From Beta vulgaris subsp. vulgaris (taxonomy: Eukaryota > Streptophyta > Magnoliopsida > Caryophyllales > Amaranthaceae): DNA of 64,000 nt. The translations under genes were made by a program, and so were the position numbers. Positions 37,115 to 48,703 of the stretch are shown piece by piece. Location: NCBI RefSeq assembly GCF_026745355.1, contig NC_079209.1:18274109-18338108 (forward strand), in the 5' to 3' direction. How positions within the stretch are numbered: position 1 is the first letter of the stretch; each line of letters begins with the position of its first letter. The notes under the pieces were generated by a model. It did not search any database. It was not told where the DNA came from and worked only from the letters and a program-made list of their open reading frames with translations.

Positions 37115-39195
37115 ACCAATTAGTCACAAGAATGTTAAATAAGTTACGACTACATAACTTATAAAATAATAATCGTTCTTAAAGAGCACTTAAACTAATG
37201 TTTTCTATTGATTACTAACTTATAAAATACTCGTATTGAAACTTAAAAGGACTCGTTCCTCGGAGCTCAGTAAGGACGATATCAAGGACATAGGGAGAAG
37301 ATTATTACTATTCTGCAATCAAGGTAACATCTACTGCTAGTACCCGCAATCCCCTTCAAATATTTTTATGAAATATGAGAACAATGTGATTAGTAAAAGT
37401 TTATCAAAATTATTATTCTTAAGTTGCGGGATGATTACTATGATTTATTTGTAAGTACTTTTTATGAGTTTTATGAACTGGATGGACTATCATGAGCTAT
37501 TGTTTTTAAAAAGATGATGTGATATGATATGAAATAGTTTTGCTACCTTAATTATTGAGGTAGAGACGAGATGAATGACTGATGATTATCACCTATGAAT
37601 ATTAAAAGCTACGAAACATAATAAAGTAAAGTGAAAGAACTGGATTGCTGAGCTAATTGGCAGTCGTGCACGAACCGAGCTGTTTATTAGGGCACTGGCC
37701 CGTTATTTATTACCAGGGCATTGACCCTTTTTTAGTGTAGGGTAACGCCTGGGGCATAGGCCCTTGCACAGTGGTGCATACACATGGCTGGGAGACGTCC
37801 CAGAGCTGACTGATTTTGCAACAATCAGAGTAAACATGTGTAGAAAGGATCAGTGGATGTGATATAAAATATTATATGTTGTTTTCATTAATGTTTGAAA
37901 TATTCTTTCTCTCTGTCTGCAAATAAAATGAATTAAAATAAATTTACGTTGCTAGAGTAGCTTGTTACCGAGCCTCGGCTCATAACATTTCGAATTTATG
38001 TTTTAGGTACTGCTGGGGACGATGGTACTGTGTAGTGGCAAGGATTACCACCTTATTGAATCATCTAGTAATAGTGCTACTAACCTGTAAGGTTAACTTA
38101 ATTAGAATGTAAGACCATATATACTTTAATATAAGTTATCGTTGTTATATTAGTAAAGTTAACGTTGTCTGCTTTAATATAATATAAGATGTTTAAGTTA
38201 TCGTTATTATATCTCCTAATATTAAATATGTTATAAGATTGTAGTCATGCACCTTCTTAACCGAAGGTGCGGCAGCAATGCCTCGAGTAAATAGGTATTC
38301 CGCTGCTAATTAGGTTGTCTTAAATAGTGAATTAGTGGTTGTGGCGTTACAGCTAACCCACTAACCCAATAACTCACTTAAAACGTGTAGCAGTAAGAAT
38401 TACGTGATAAGTGGTTACTTGGAAAATAATTTAACCATTTAAAAAATAATTCAATTTACGAAAAATATATTTTTCATTTATTTTAAATACATCCGAAAAA
38501 TTTTATTTTATTTAAAGAAGAAAATCGTTTTATTTTAAATAGAAAAGATAAGATTTTAAAAATAAAATAATATCTTTTTCTATTAAAAGAAACTAAGTAA
38601 AATCTTTTCCTAACTAATTCCCTATAGTGGTGGATATAGGCCAAATTAAACTAGGATTCCTAATTTGCTGTTATACGCTTAAGATTTATTCGTTTTAGGT
38701 GTTCCTAATTTCGTTTCTAAGTCAGTTCCCAACTAAATTAAAGTTCCTAAATTGGGCTAGTGTGTTCGTGTCATGGAAACAAAACTTAGTTCCTTTGAGA
38801 ATTTTCAACACCAAACATCTTTTACCTTTACTCAACCTTAATATGAAGAATATAATATACCATAATGTATTCTAATCTTTATTCCAAGCTTAATTCTTTA
38901 TCTTAAGAACATCTTCACTTCGATCTTGATTAATTCTCCTTTCATTAATCTTCGATCAAGTATTCATTTTGTTCTTCAATGAATAACCTAGCAAAATCAT
39001 ACATGAAATAATACAAGTATGTCTTTTGTCGTTACCCTAATAAATAAAGAATAATGGCCAATATCGTTTTCCAAAATGTCCCTAATGTGCACACCCCTCA
39101 CCAATCTAATGAGTATATGCAACGTGCACCAATAGTATTAGGCGGAAGACACTAACATAGTTGTAACATAATCAAAATTAAGTATTATTTATCAC
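36825..39195. repeat. Duplicated block R, copy 1
   Basis: Closely similar to 52722-55029, including the words gggcactggcccgttattta, ctgctggggacgatggtact and aaccgaaggtgcggcagc. It contains an LTR-type end ggcgttaca at 38344-38351. It is the entire interior of the TTACC-flanked element. The main length difference from copy 3 is the AT microsatellite at 37053-37114. Confidence 0.8.
37053..37114. repeat. (AT)n microsatellite
   Basis: About 60 bases of alternating AT with one interruption (ataatat). It is absent or short at the matching place in the other copies of the block. Confidence 0.9.
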
Positions 39196-39707
39196 GGGCA
39201 GAGAGAGAATATTTTATTATGTGAGGAATAACAGATTACAGAGAGAATTAAGTCTAATTCGTTGTACAAAACAATTAGGTTATTAATGACCTATTTATAC
39301 CCCCCGCGTCAAAAACACGTTTTCCGGACAAAACGCCGAACCGCTCGACCTATCCGGGCGAAATCCGCCTGACTGGGCGGGATTTCACTTTTCCAAAATA
39401 GCTTGCGTGCCCGACTGAAAGTGGCGGGCGAGATCCGCCCGGCCAACCTGGGCGAGGCTCAAGACGAAACAGTTTCGTCAGTTCTTCGTAAAACAGTCAT
39501 AACTTTCTTGTTTCTCAGCGGAATTGGGCATATGACCTATCGTTGGAAAGCTCTTGGAACAAGATATCACCTCCAATTTGAATCAAATCAAAACCATTTA
39601 TATATTGAGAGATATGTGCATTCAAAGTCAGCCTTATATCATCCCTTAGCCTTTTCACGCATTCTACCAAACACCTTCCAGGCACCATTCAAGGCACTAT
39701 TCTTACA
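39195..39707 (-). repeat. LTR, truncated 5' copy of the TTACC-flanked element
   Basis: It matches 36305-36814 and ends TTCTTACA before ttacc. The part adjoining the interior (equivalent to 36211-36305) and any primer-binding site are missing, and the junction is directly with block R. Confidence 0.75.
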
Positions 39708-40160
39708 TTACCAAAAGGCCTTCAGCCCTCATAGAGTAGTGAAATAATAATAAAAGGGAACAACATGATTCAATCATGATCCATACAAATAAAAATATTA
39801 ATTCCCCCATTTGAATTAATAGAATATAGTTCCTAACTAACGTGCTTGTATCAATCTTCCATACAAACATGATATAAATCTCATATTTAACATGTTCGCA
39901 CAAAGGCATAAAGCATGCAAACTCTAACACAAAAACAATCATCTATGAACTCACAAAGTTCCTGTACATGATACTACATAAGTTTCCTTCTTAAAATTAT
40001 AATACTATATCAATCAACATATAGGCATGTATGTACCTTGTGTAGACAAATTGATAGTCCAATTTAACAACATTAAAAGTCGCCTAAAGAGAATATTCTG
40101 TCTAAAAAACCAATTAAAATTTTATAAAAATACTCAAATAATTTCCAGCAACTTTAAAAT

Positions 40161-41025
40161 TAGGAATGACAACGGGTCGGATTTTGACCGGATTATGCAT
40201 AATCCAACTGCGATCTCACAAGAAGTCGGATTTTAAATCTGGGTCCGACTCCGAAAATCCAACTCCGACCCGACTTAATATCCGACTCCGACCCGACTTA
40301 AAACCAGAACATCCGACTTCCAACCCGATACGACTTATTTTTCCGCCTATTTTTATAATAGAAAAATCTTCTATAATACAATAATATAGTCATTATAGTT
40401 TTTTTAATAATCATATGGAAATCTTATACTTCCTCCGTTTCAAAATAGATGGTACATTGTTGACTAAAATGCTTATCGAGGCACTACTTTGACTACTAAT
40501 ATCTTTAATTATGTATTAGAGTAAAGTATAGAATTTTGATTTTCTGAAAATATACATTAAGACAAATCCAACAACATATTACATTATATTTGATTTTACC
40601 TAATAGTAAATAATGCATGGTCAAACCTCATTCATGAATAGTGGAAAAGTCAACCATGTAGCATCTATTTTGAAACGGAGGAAGTATAGTACAAATAATC
40701 TAAATATTACTATTATTTTTAACAATCATTTATTCAATGGAAAAATCTTATATAATACAATTTCTTGAAAGATGAAGTCAAATTATACATACATAATTCA
40801 TTAATATAAATAAGAAAAAAAAGATTAATTGACTTAAAGTTGGAGTCATATTCGGAAGTCGGATTTTTTTATCAGATCTGATTCCGGCCCTCCTCCCACT
40901 CGGAGTCGGACAATTTAAACGGAGTCGGATCGGATTCAGATTATTTTTTGTCGTTATTAGCTCGGATTCTTTCCTTCGGATTGGAGCGGACTAGGGTCGG
41001 ATCCGGACTTGATTGCGAATCCCTA
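40161..41025. mobile_element. hAT-like nonautonomous element, gactccgaccc core, exact 8-bp duplication
   Basis: Termini TAGGAATGACAACGGGTCGG and (from the right) TAGGGATTCGCAATCAAGTC are inverted repeats, flanked on both sides by TTTAAAAT (40153-40160 and 41026-41033). The left half carries ccgactccgacccgactt repeats, and the right half carries the reverse orientation (ggagtcggatcggattc). A Stowaway MITE sits inside (40429-40684). No transposase is visible. Confidence 0.85.
40429..40684. mobile_element. Stowaway MITE inside a hAT-like element
   Basis: 256 bp with near-perfect inverted ends CTTCCTCCGTTTCAAAATAG and (from the right) CTTCCTCCGTTTCAAAATAG, the inner similarity continuing to ATG. 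It is flanked by TA (40427-40428, 40685-40686). The well-kept ends suggest a recent insertion. Confidence 0.9.
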
Positions 41026-41584
41026 TTTAAAATACTTTAAACATCCTTTAAAAATATTTAAAAGTTCTTTCCATCATTAAAACTTCAATTACTACTACTT
41101 CCTAGCATAGTACTATTGCACTTAAGAGTGTCAAACAGATCAGGTCGGGTCAGGTTCATGTTCGGGTCAGCTGATTTCGGGTCAGCCACCCCCAACCCGA
41201 ACCTGACCCATTTAAGCTTTCAGGTTGAAAAACACAACCTGAACCTGATAATTTCGGGTTCGGGTCAACCCGTTAATGACCTGATTTGACCTGAAACTTT
41301 TAATTTGGGTATAAATCAGGTTGTTATATTCAGAAATGGGTCAGCCTGGCCAACCTGATTTTGTTCATTTAACCTGACTTTTCAAACAAGTGTATCTTAA
41401 AATTCTCAAGCAAAACAACAATTTAATCCCAAACACAATTGTCTAAAAGAATACAAATAATGTAGCTTCATCATTTCGAAAAAGTCTTGTTTCAGTTGCA
41501 CCAATCTCTTGGTTTACTTCCAAATTATCTGGATCTACAAGCACAAAACAAAAACAACACAGTATTAATATTTCAAGTAATATT

Positions 41585-41905
41585 GATTAAAAAAAAGAGC
41601 ATAAAAAACGAAATGAAATAGCAGAAAGAAAAATGAAATAAAATAGCATAAATGAATGAAATAAAATAGCATAAAAAACAAAATGAAATAGAAGAAAAAA
41701 AAACAAAATAAAATAGCATAAAAAAACGAAATGAAATAGCATAAAAAAGCAAAAAGAAATAAAATAAAATGGCAGAAAAAACAGCAAAATAAAAAAATGA
41801 AATGAAATAGCAGAAAAAAAAACGAAAAAAAATAGCATAAAAATAGCATAAAAACAGCAGCAAAATAGCAGAAAAAAAAGAAAGAAAATAACAAAAAAAA
41901 ACAAA
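41585..41905. repeat. A-rich tandem repeat (aaaatagcataaaaaacgaaatg)
   Basis: About ten diverged units built from gaaatagcataaaa and aaatagcagaaaa words. It gives long but low-complexity Phe/Leu/Tyr frames on the minus strand. Confidence 0.8.
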
Positions 41906-42117
41906 AAAGAATACCTGAATGTTGAAGAAATAAAGAGCAACAAAAAATTGAACTTTACAATGAAGACCAACGAAGAAGACGGAGCAGCGACTCCAGCAAG
42001 CTGTTGCGGCGGAAGACGGAGCAGCGACGACGAAATTGTGAGACTGTGAGAGAGAGTGAATTATTGAGAGATTTCACTATGAGAGAAAGAGAGGCGTTAG
42101 AAGTTAGGGTTAGGACT

Positions 42118-42120
<3 letters not shown>

Positions 42121-42156
<36 letters not shown>
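42121..42156. repeat. (GA)n microsatellite
   Basis: Eighteen uninterrupted ga units inside the hAT-like element. Confidence 0.9.
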
Positions 42157-42160
<4 letters not shown>

Positions 42161-43749
42161 AAGAGTGAGAGTTCAGAAAGAAAGAAAGGGGCGTTAGAAA
42201 TTTAGGGTTAGAAGACTAAGAGAGAGTGAAGGACTTAGCGAGTTAGTATTAGAAATTTAGTTATTGGGCTGGGGAAATCTTTTGGGCTGGGGAAAGTGGC
42301 AAACACCAAATTTTTTTTTTTTAGTTCAATCATTCGGGTCAGGCGGGTCATTGTCAGGTCACAAAATTCGACCTGAACCTGACCCATTTAACTTTCAGGT
42401 CGGGTTCAGGTCGACCCATTTAACTAATCAGGTTGAAAATCTCAACCCAAACCCGCTATTTTCAGGTCGGGTTCGGGTCGGGTTGTCGGGTTGGGTCAGC
42501 TTTTGCCAGGCCTAATTGCACTAGTCATTAAAATTCTTAAAACTCCATTAATAATATCCTTTTTAAAATTCCAGCAACATATAATTTATTAAAACTCCCT
42601 TTAAACATACTTAAACTTATAAGTATAATCAATTCTATAGTCTATTACATACTACTATGATTTTCCAATCTTTAACACCCTAAAAATCCAATCTAAAAAT
42701 AATAATTAAATCTGAATTTTTATTTCTTCAATACATAAATTATTTAATCTTAGATTCATAATCGAATCATCAAGTTAGAGCTTCTAAATATAATTAAACT
42801 AAAAATAAATCTCAAAATATAATCTTTAAATAAATCTTGAGGAGGAAGAAAGATAATCAAATCTGAACAAGGGAAAGAAAGGACGAAGAGGACGCCGCCG
42901 TGAGGAGGTGGAAGCGGCGGTTGATTGAGGAAGGGAGGTTTATTTTGAAGAAGAAATCCTTTCTTGGAAGAGAAGAAATAAATAAAGAAGGAAAAACGTG
43001 ATAGAGGAAGAGAAAGTAATATGCGGCGGGTTTCTAGGGGAGTGAGGAGAGAGAAAATTAGTGTGGGAAAAATTTTTGGTTTATTGTATTTATATAAGTA
43101 TTTTCCTTGTGGGCTTAGAAAAAGGCAATTGGGCTTAAATAAAGTTTAATGATGAGAAAAATTGATGATTGAAACTCCTAATACAACTAGAATTCCTTTT
43201 CCTAATCCAACTAGTATTTGGGTTCCTGAAGCCCATTTAATCTCATTTTTCAAATCAAAAAAGTATTTCAAATGTTTTTCAAAGCATGTCTAAACAAAAT
43301 ATTTTAACTTTCTTAAATCCTTAACATAATTCATTTGACTTTCAAATAGTCAACCTATTTAAAGAAATAAATTATTTTAAAACTAATTAAATTATATTTA
43401 AATATAAATATATAGATACTATAATATATTTATAAAATCCATAAATTTACGAGGGATTACAATCTACCCCTCTTAAAAGAAGTTTCATCCCGAAATTTGA
43501 CACAAAAACTATCATAGTTCCAAAAAACTTCAAACTCAACTTTCATTTGAGAAATACTTGTGCTACTCATGTGCACACTTTAACAACTTTAAAACTCACT
43601 TGTGTTACTCCTGAACACATTTTTCATGCGGAGAATCTATTTATTTTGCACCAACATGTACGAATCACCAAAATAAGCAAAAAAATGCATAAAAAATCAT
43701 AAAATAGGTAAAAAGTTCGAAATTCTATCGCATTTTAACCCCTTAAATA

Positions 43750-44470
43750 AAATGAGTTGCGCCCTCGTAACTCACCTCAAGGAACAATTCTGGATACTTC
43801 TTCTTCATTTCATCTTCGGCTTCCCACGTTGCCTCTTCGGACTCGTGGTTAGACCAAAGTACTTTTACGATATTGACATCCTTATTGCGTGTACTACACA
43901 CCTTTTTGTCAAGAACGTTCTCAAGCCTTTTTTTCATATGTGAGGCTACTATCAATCTGGATCCTCTTAGGCTCTAGAACATGACGCTCATCAGGGATAT
44001 AACGCTTGAGTTGGCAAATGTAAAACACATCGTGCATCTTCTCAAACTCCATTGGCAACACCAACCTATAAGCTACCTTTCCAATTCTTTCTAATACCTC
44101 ATATGGGCCTACATATTTGGCGCTTAACTTGCCCTTTTTTCCAAATCTCATGACGCCCTTAGTTAGTGATACTTTTAAAACACCTTATCACCTACTGGGA
44201 ACTCATCTTCTTGTTGCTTTAAATCGGCATCACTCTTTTGCCTGTCTTGAACAGCTTAAATTCTTGCCTGAATCAGTTTGACATTTTTTACAGTCTCCTT
44301 AATAAATTTTGTCCCCAATACTACATTCTCACTAAAGTCATTCCAGCATATGGGACTTCGACACTTTCATCCATACAATGCCTCAAAAAGTGCCATCTTG
44401 ATAATCGCATGATAGGTATTGTTATGTGAGAACTCAATCAAGTCTAATTGGTCTCCAACTACATCATTAA
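43750..44470 (-). pseudogene. Chromovirus integrase C-terminus with chromodomain, broken
   Basis: On the minus strand, 44151-43921 gives FGKKGKLSAKYVGPYEVLER and VAYRLVLP, then HDVFYICQLKRYIPD, the conserved end of Gypsy integrases. 43955-43743 continues with VLWSNHESEEATWEAEDEM, a chromodomain signature of the chromovirus lineage, and ends in a stop. Upstream (44470-44150) the same protein is recognisable only in shifted frames. It lies directly next to the polypurine tract and LTR at 43461, so it belongs to that element. The integrase core and the remaining pol are missing beyond 44470. Confidence 0.85.
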
Positions 44471-44474
44471 ACTG

Positions 44475-46000
44475 GTTGAAAAACAGGGATTTCCTCGAAG
44501 GAAAAGTGACGCGGTGACTCCATATAGTTAGAAGCAGGCTCTCCATACAATTTCACGCAAGCATAAACTTTCTGGGCTTCTAGAGCAGCCGCTCCAAACA
44601 ATACGGAGCGAGGCGCTCCATTCTGGCAGACGCACCCGACTTCAAAGAGCCATATCTCTTTTATTTTGCATCGGATTCGGGATTTTGACCACTCATTGGA
44701 AAGCTATAGAGCTAAAATTTCATATACAACTTGAATCACTGAAAAATATGTGTGATGAAAGTTATGACCGTTTTAATGTGACCCTTGTGCACAAATCCTT
44801 CCAAAAGCTCTTATTGGCTTAGTGTGTGGTATGGAGGCCTCTAAGGTTGATCCTACAACATCAAACACAAATAAGAATTACCAAACCCTGTTTAAAAAGC
44901 AAAAAAAAAAAAACTAATATTCACAAATAAGCTACAAATAACTCATTTATTCTAAATTACGCAAAATAAGCTAAAAAAGGATAAATGGAGACAAGGAAAA
45001 AGACTCTAAACATGGGGAAAATAAGGTATTTGAGTGATACAAATATCACTTATCAAAATCCCCCAAGCTAAAGCTTTTTTCGTACTCGAACAAATGAAAC
45101 AAGATGATAACCTAAAAAGCTAGAAATCCTAACTCATTATCGTAGGAATCACGATTACATTTAACGTATGCAACAAGCTCTTTCAACCCCTAAATCGCTT
45201 TAGAGGGCAAGTGAGATCTCGCGAGGGTTTTCCAAGAAGCTTAACCCACAACTCTACTCTTTTCATCAAACATTTATTCAACAAACTCAAGATTTATGCC
45301 CAAGTCAACTATCAATGAAATGGTTACAAGCAAGGATAAAGATCAGCTTTCAAGACAACTAATTTCCAGGTGTACTCATAGGTTATGGGTAGAGAAAGAA
45401 ACTAATCAAGATCGCAATAAAACACCTAATTAGACTTTTTACTCGCTCATTAAAAAACACCAATCTATCCAAAAGACTTATGGCTCCTCAAGTGTTATAG
45501 AAGCTTAAACCACCAGTCCACCATGGCTAGACACACAAATAGGCCTTATACTCCACTCTACTCAAAACTTAAGAAAAATAGAATTTAGTGTGGGAGGCAT
45601 ATACAAATTGACCTCTTTTATTGAAATTCTTCTATTCCTTTTATTTTTGCGTTTTTCTTCACTTTTTTGTTTTCATTTTTCACGCCTTTTTTTTTTTACT
45701 TTTTTTGGAAATTTCTTTTTCCCTTATCACGGGAATTTTTGCTATACAAGGGAGATGTAACTACTCGCTAAAGAGAAACATAAGAACTTGTGCCTTTTGT
45801 GCCACTTATTACAAACGAAAAAAAGTAAAAAGTAAGTTTCTTGTAGAGCTTTGTTTGGGGACATGATGAGTAGATATAAGGACACAAGGGACCGCAAATT
45901 TGAAGCTAAAATTATCCAAGCATAAGAAACAAAAATCAAGATTCAAGACTAGACATCCAATTGAGCATTCATTTTTTTTTTTCATTTTTGTAGATTTTCT
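44475..46000 (-). mobile_element. Gypsy (Athila/Tat-like) LTR and 3' noncoding fragment
   Basis: On the minus strand a polypurine tract agcttgggggattt ends near 45058 and is followed by TGATAAGTGATATTTG, a common LTR start in Athila/Tat lineages; the LTR would run from about 45053 down to about 44480. 45060-46000 would be the noncoding 3' interior. It separates two pieces of chromovirus integrase. Boundaries and lineage are uncertain. Confidence 0.4.
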
Positions 46001-46112
46001 AATGCAGTCAAGATTAATTACCTCCTAAAACACCACAATCCAAGCTCACACTCTTCCAAAAGTAGCCTCTAAACATGTACTCAAAATCAAAACAAGGAAT
46101 CCACGTATATCA

Positions 46113-47215
46113 TCAAATAGCATCTTCCTTGGGAAAGGAAATGCTTTTTACCGTCTTGTTACGGGATCTTCTCGTTTTGGTATCAAGGATCCTAACTTGG
46201 TGTTCTTCAAAGGATAAGGTCTCATCTAGTTCAATGGTTTTGAGGTTAGATGATATGGGTAGGATCATGGACATATTTTCGAAGTTGAGACACATGAAAG
46301 ACATTATGAACATTGACTAATTCCATTTGTAAGGATAATCTATAGGTTACTTCCCGAATTTAGTCCAAGACCTCATATGGTCCAATGTAATGCGGACTCA
46401 ACTTTCCTTTCCTACCAAATCTTATGACCCGCTTTGTTGCTGACACTTTCAACAAAACTTTCTCCCCAACCTCAAATTTCATCTCCCTTCTATTATGATA
46501 TACATAAGCCTTTTGTCGATCTTAAGCTGCCCTCATGTGCTCCTGAATAAGTCTAACTTGTTTCGTTGTTTCTTCAATCATCTGAGGTCCTAAAGTCATC
46601 GTCCCACTTATGTCACTCCAACACATAGGACTCGTACGTTTTCACCCATACAATGCTTCATAAGGTGTCATATTTATGCTTGAGTGATGACTATTGTTAT
46701 ACGAAAACTCAATAGTTGGCAAATGAGCATCCCATGATCCTCCAAAAGCTATCACATATGCTCTTAACATATCCTCTAGAGTTTGAATTGTTCTCTATGT
46801 ATGCCCATTTGTCGCAGCGTGAAAAGTTGTACTCAACTTGAGTAATTTCCCAAATGCTTGTTGTAACTTCTCCCAAAACATGGACGAAAATCTCGAGTCT
46901 CTATCTGAAACAATATCCTTTGGTACTCCATGCAGTCTCACAACCTCTCGTACATATACATTAGCCAATTGTTGCATACTCCAAGTATCCTTCATTGCTA
47001 TAAACCTAGCCAACTTTATCAAACGATCCACTATAACCCAAATGACATTCTTTGCTGACTTAGTAAGTGGTAATCCCATCACAAAATCCATTGAAATCGA
47101 CTCCCGTATAAAACTCAATACTTCTAAAGGTTGCATCATTCCACCAGGTCTCATATGCTGAATCTTCACTTTCTAACACGTGAAACAATTTGCAACAAAC
47201 TCAACAACTTTTTGA
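46113..47215 (-). pseudogene. Second chromovirus integrase fragment (core to C-terminus), broken
   Basis: On the minus strand, 47169-46795 shows the integrase core with SMDFVMGLPLTK, VIVDRLIKLARFI, VRLHGVPKDIVSDRDSRF and FWEKLQQAFG, including two of the catalytic aspartates. The rest of the core follows in shifted frames (46790-46620), and 46313-46113 gives IELDETLSFEEHQVRILDTK near the chromodomain. It overlaps in content with the piece at 43750-44470, so the two come from different insertions. Reverse transcriptase and gag are absent. Confidence 0.85.
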
Positions 47216-47219
47216 CGTT

Positions 47220-48703
47220 TCAAGTTATTGTATAATATGAACAATATAAGAGAGGGGGTGAATTATAGTGAGAGAATAAGCGTAAATTTTTGCGGATTTA
47301 AAAGCTAGATAGGGAACACACAATTAAAACACAAGACATTTTATCGAGGAAAAACTTTCTAGGCCCAATAGGAAGAAACAACCTCGACCACAAGGGATTT
47401 TAACTCAAACTTTCCACTATGATAGGCCAACAACTCTGTCATAAACCTATTAGCTCTCTCGAGCCACGACCTGAGTTCCTAAACTCAAGTTCCCAACAAC
47501 AGTTTCTCTCAAACTTCACTCGAAGTTCCTTTCTTTATCCCTTTCTCTTGCTTCACTCAAAACTTTCTCACACTTACATGAGTTCACTCAGACCCTTTAA
47601 CCAAATAATTACAATTTCTAATAAAAATCAAAGAGTAAAAAAAAAAAAAAAAGATAGTAAGTATGAATTCTCTTGGGAACGAGACACTGACACTTTAGAC
47701 AACTTAGGATTTTAAGCTATGTCAGACACTAATTAATCTTGGGATTAGGCGCGTATTTATAGGGTAAGTAGCTATGAATTAATTTTCCACTAATTAACCC
47801 ATTAACCCCATGATCTTCACTAATTAAATTTACTTGGGAACTAAGAAGCTAATATAATATCCTAAGTTTAAATTAATAACTAATCTTAATTAGTAAGCTA
47901 AAAGTGATCCAAATTTAGTAATTAAAAATCACTAAGTTAATTTCTAAGTTATTTTGTTTAATAATTTAGGGATAATGAAGTTCATAAATTAATCTACTAA
48001 ATCTTATCATCAATCTTGTAAATGATGTAAGACTTAAAGATTAGTAACAAATTCTGATGGACCCAATGCTCAATTCTTTGAGCCCAAACAAACCAAAATA
48101 AAACTTGTTAGCCCAACACTATTCTCCCCAAAATCAGAAAATAAAACACAAATTAAAAGAAAAGAAATTAACTTCATCTTCTTCCTCCTCGATACGTGTA
48201 AGGACAAGAATGAAGATTGCTCAACAAAGTCAAAAACCACCTCAGTGTACTTAATCTTCTAAAAACCCATTGAAATTTCACTCTCTCAATCACACTTAAT
48301 CCACCGATTCTCCTGAAAATTCCTCAATTTAGCCACTTGATTTCTTGAATTCCATGGACTCAAATGGTTTGAGGGTTTTAAAATTCTGAAAATCATCTAC
48401 TGAGATGGAGATTTCTCTAAAAATAGGGAAGAATGGATGAGTTTTTCAATCACAAATTCAGAAACAATTGAAATAATCTGAAATTTTCAATCTCCACTTT
48501 CCTCTGTTTTCGGCCACCACAGCACAACCACTCTACCACCACCTACGAGCACCACTGCTCCACCATCCAACCATCACCGGAGAACCACCCAGCCGCGTCA
48601 CCAGCACCCACCATTTCCCCTCCCTAATCGCGTCTTCCTCAAACCCCCCCTGCACGCCCATTCTCTCTCCTCCCTCGCAAGCTGTACATCACCACTACAC
48701 ATC
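47220..48703. other. Retroelement-derived noncoding DNA
   Basis: No gene is supported. On the minus strand, near 47735-47770, gcgcgtatttatagggt read on the plus strand suggests an LTR promoter region. From 48500 the sequence becomes C-rich (caccaccacctacgagcacc) and leads into block R copy 2. Confidence 0.35.

Larger units (their letters stand above)
36211..39707 (-). mobile_element. LTR retrotransposon with replaced interior, TSD TTACC
   Basis: The LTR at 36211-36814 (TGTATGATATACG...TTCTTACA) recurs at about 39195-39707, where its first ~95 bases are missing. The outer flanks are both ttacc (36206-36210 and 39708-39712), a perfect 5-bp duplication. Next to the first LTR, aatctccacc (36815-36824) is the complement of a polypurine-like tract, so the element runs on the minus strand. 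The interior has no gag or pol; it is a 2.37-kb segment also present at 52722-55029. Confidence 0.75.
41123..42514. mobile_element. hAT-like nonautonomous element, cgggtcaggttcgg core
   Basis: Termini TAAGAGTGTCAAACAG and (from the right) TAGGCCTGGCAAAAGC are imperfect inverted repeats flanked by exact ATTGCACT (41115-41122 and 42515-42522). Both ends carry degenerate gggtcaggttcgggtca/cctgacccattt repeats. The 1.4-kb interior has an A-rich tandem repeat (41585-41905), a (GA)n run (42121-42156) and purine-rich DNA. Phe-rich minus-strand frames over the A-rich repeat are not genes. Confidence 0.85.
35216..43461 (-). mobile_element. Gypsy (chromovirus-like) LTR, 3' copy, carrying three nested insertions
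   Basis: On the plus strand the block starts TGTAACACCTC and ends GGGATTACA at 43461. Beyond it comes the complement of a polypurine tract (ttaagaggggtaga on the minus strand), then integrase coding sequence. It therefore reads as the 3' LTR of a minus-strand Ty3/Gypsy element. It is interrupted by an LTR element (36211-39707) and hAT-like elements at 40161-41025 and 41123-42514; removing them leaves roughly 2.5 kb. The pairing of the two ends is inferred from their sequence style and the absence of other candidate ends between. Confidence 0.5.

Noticed and set aside
41565..41970. Long Phe/Tyr/Leu-rich minus-strand frames resembling a membrane protein
   Set aside because: They translate an A-rich tandem repeat inside a hAT-like element; three overlapping frames are open at once.
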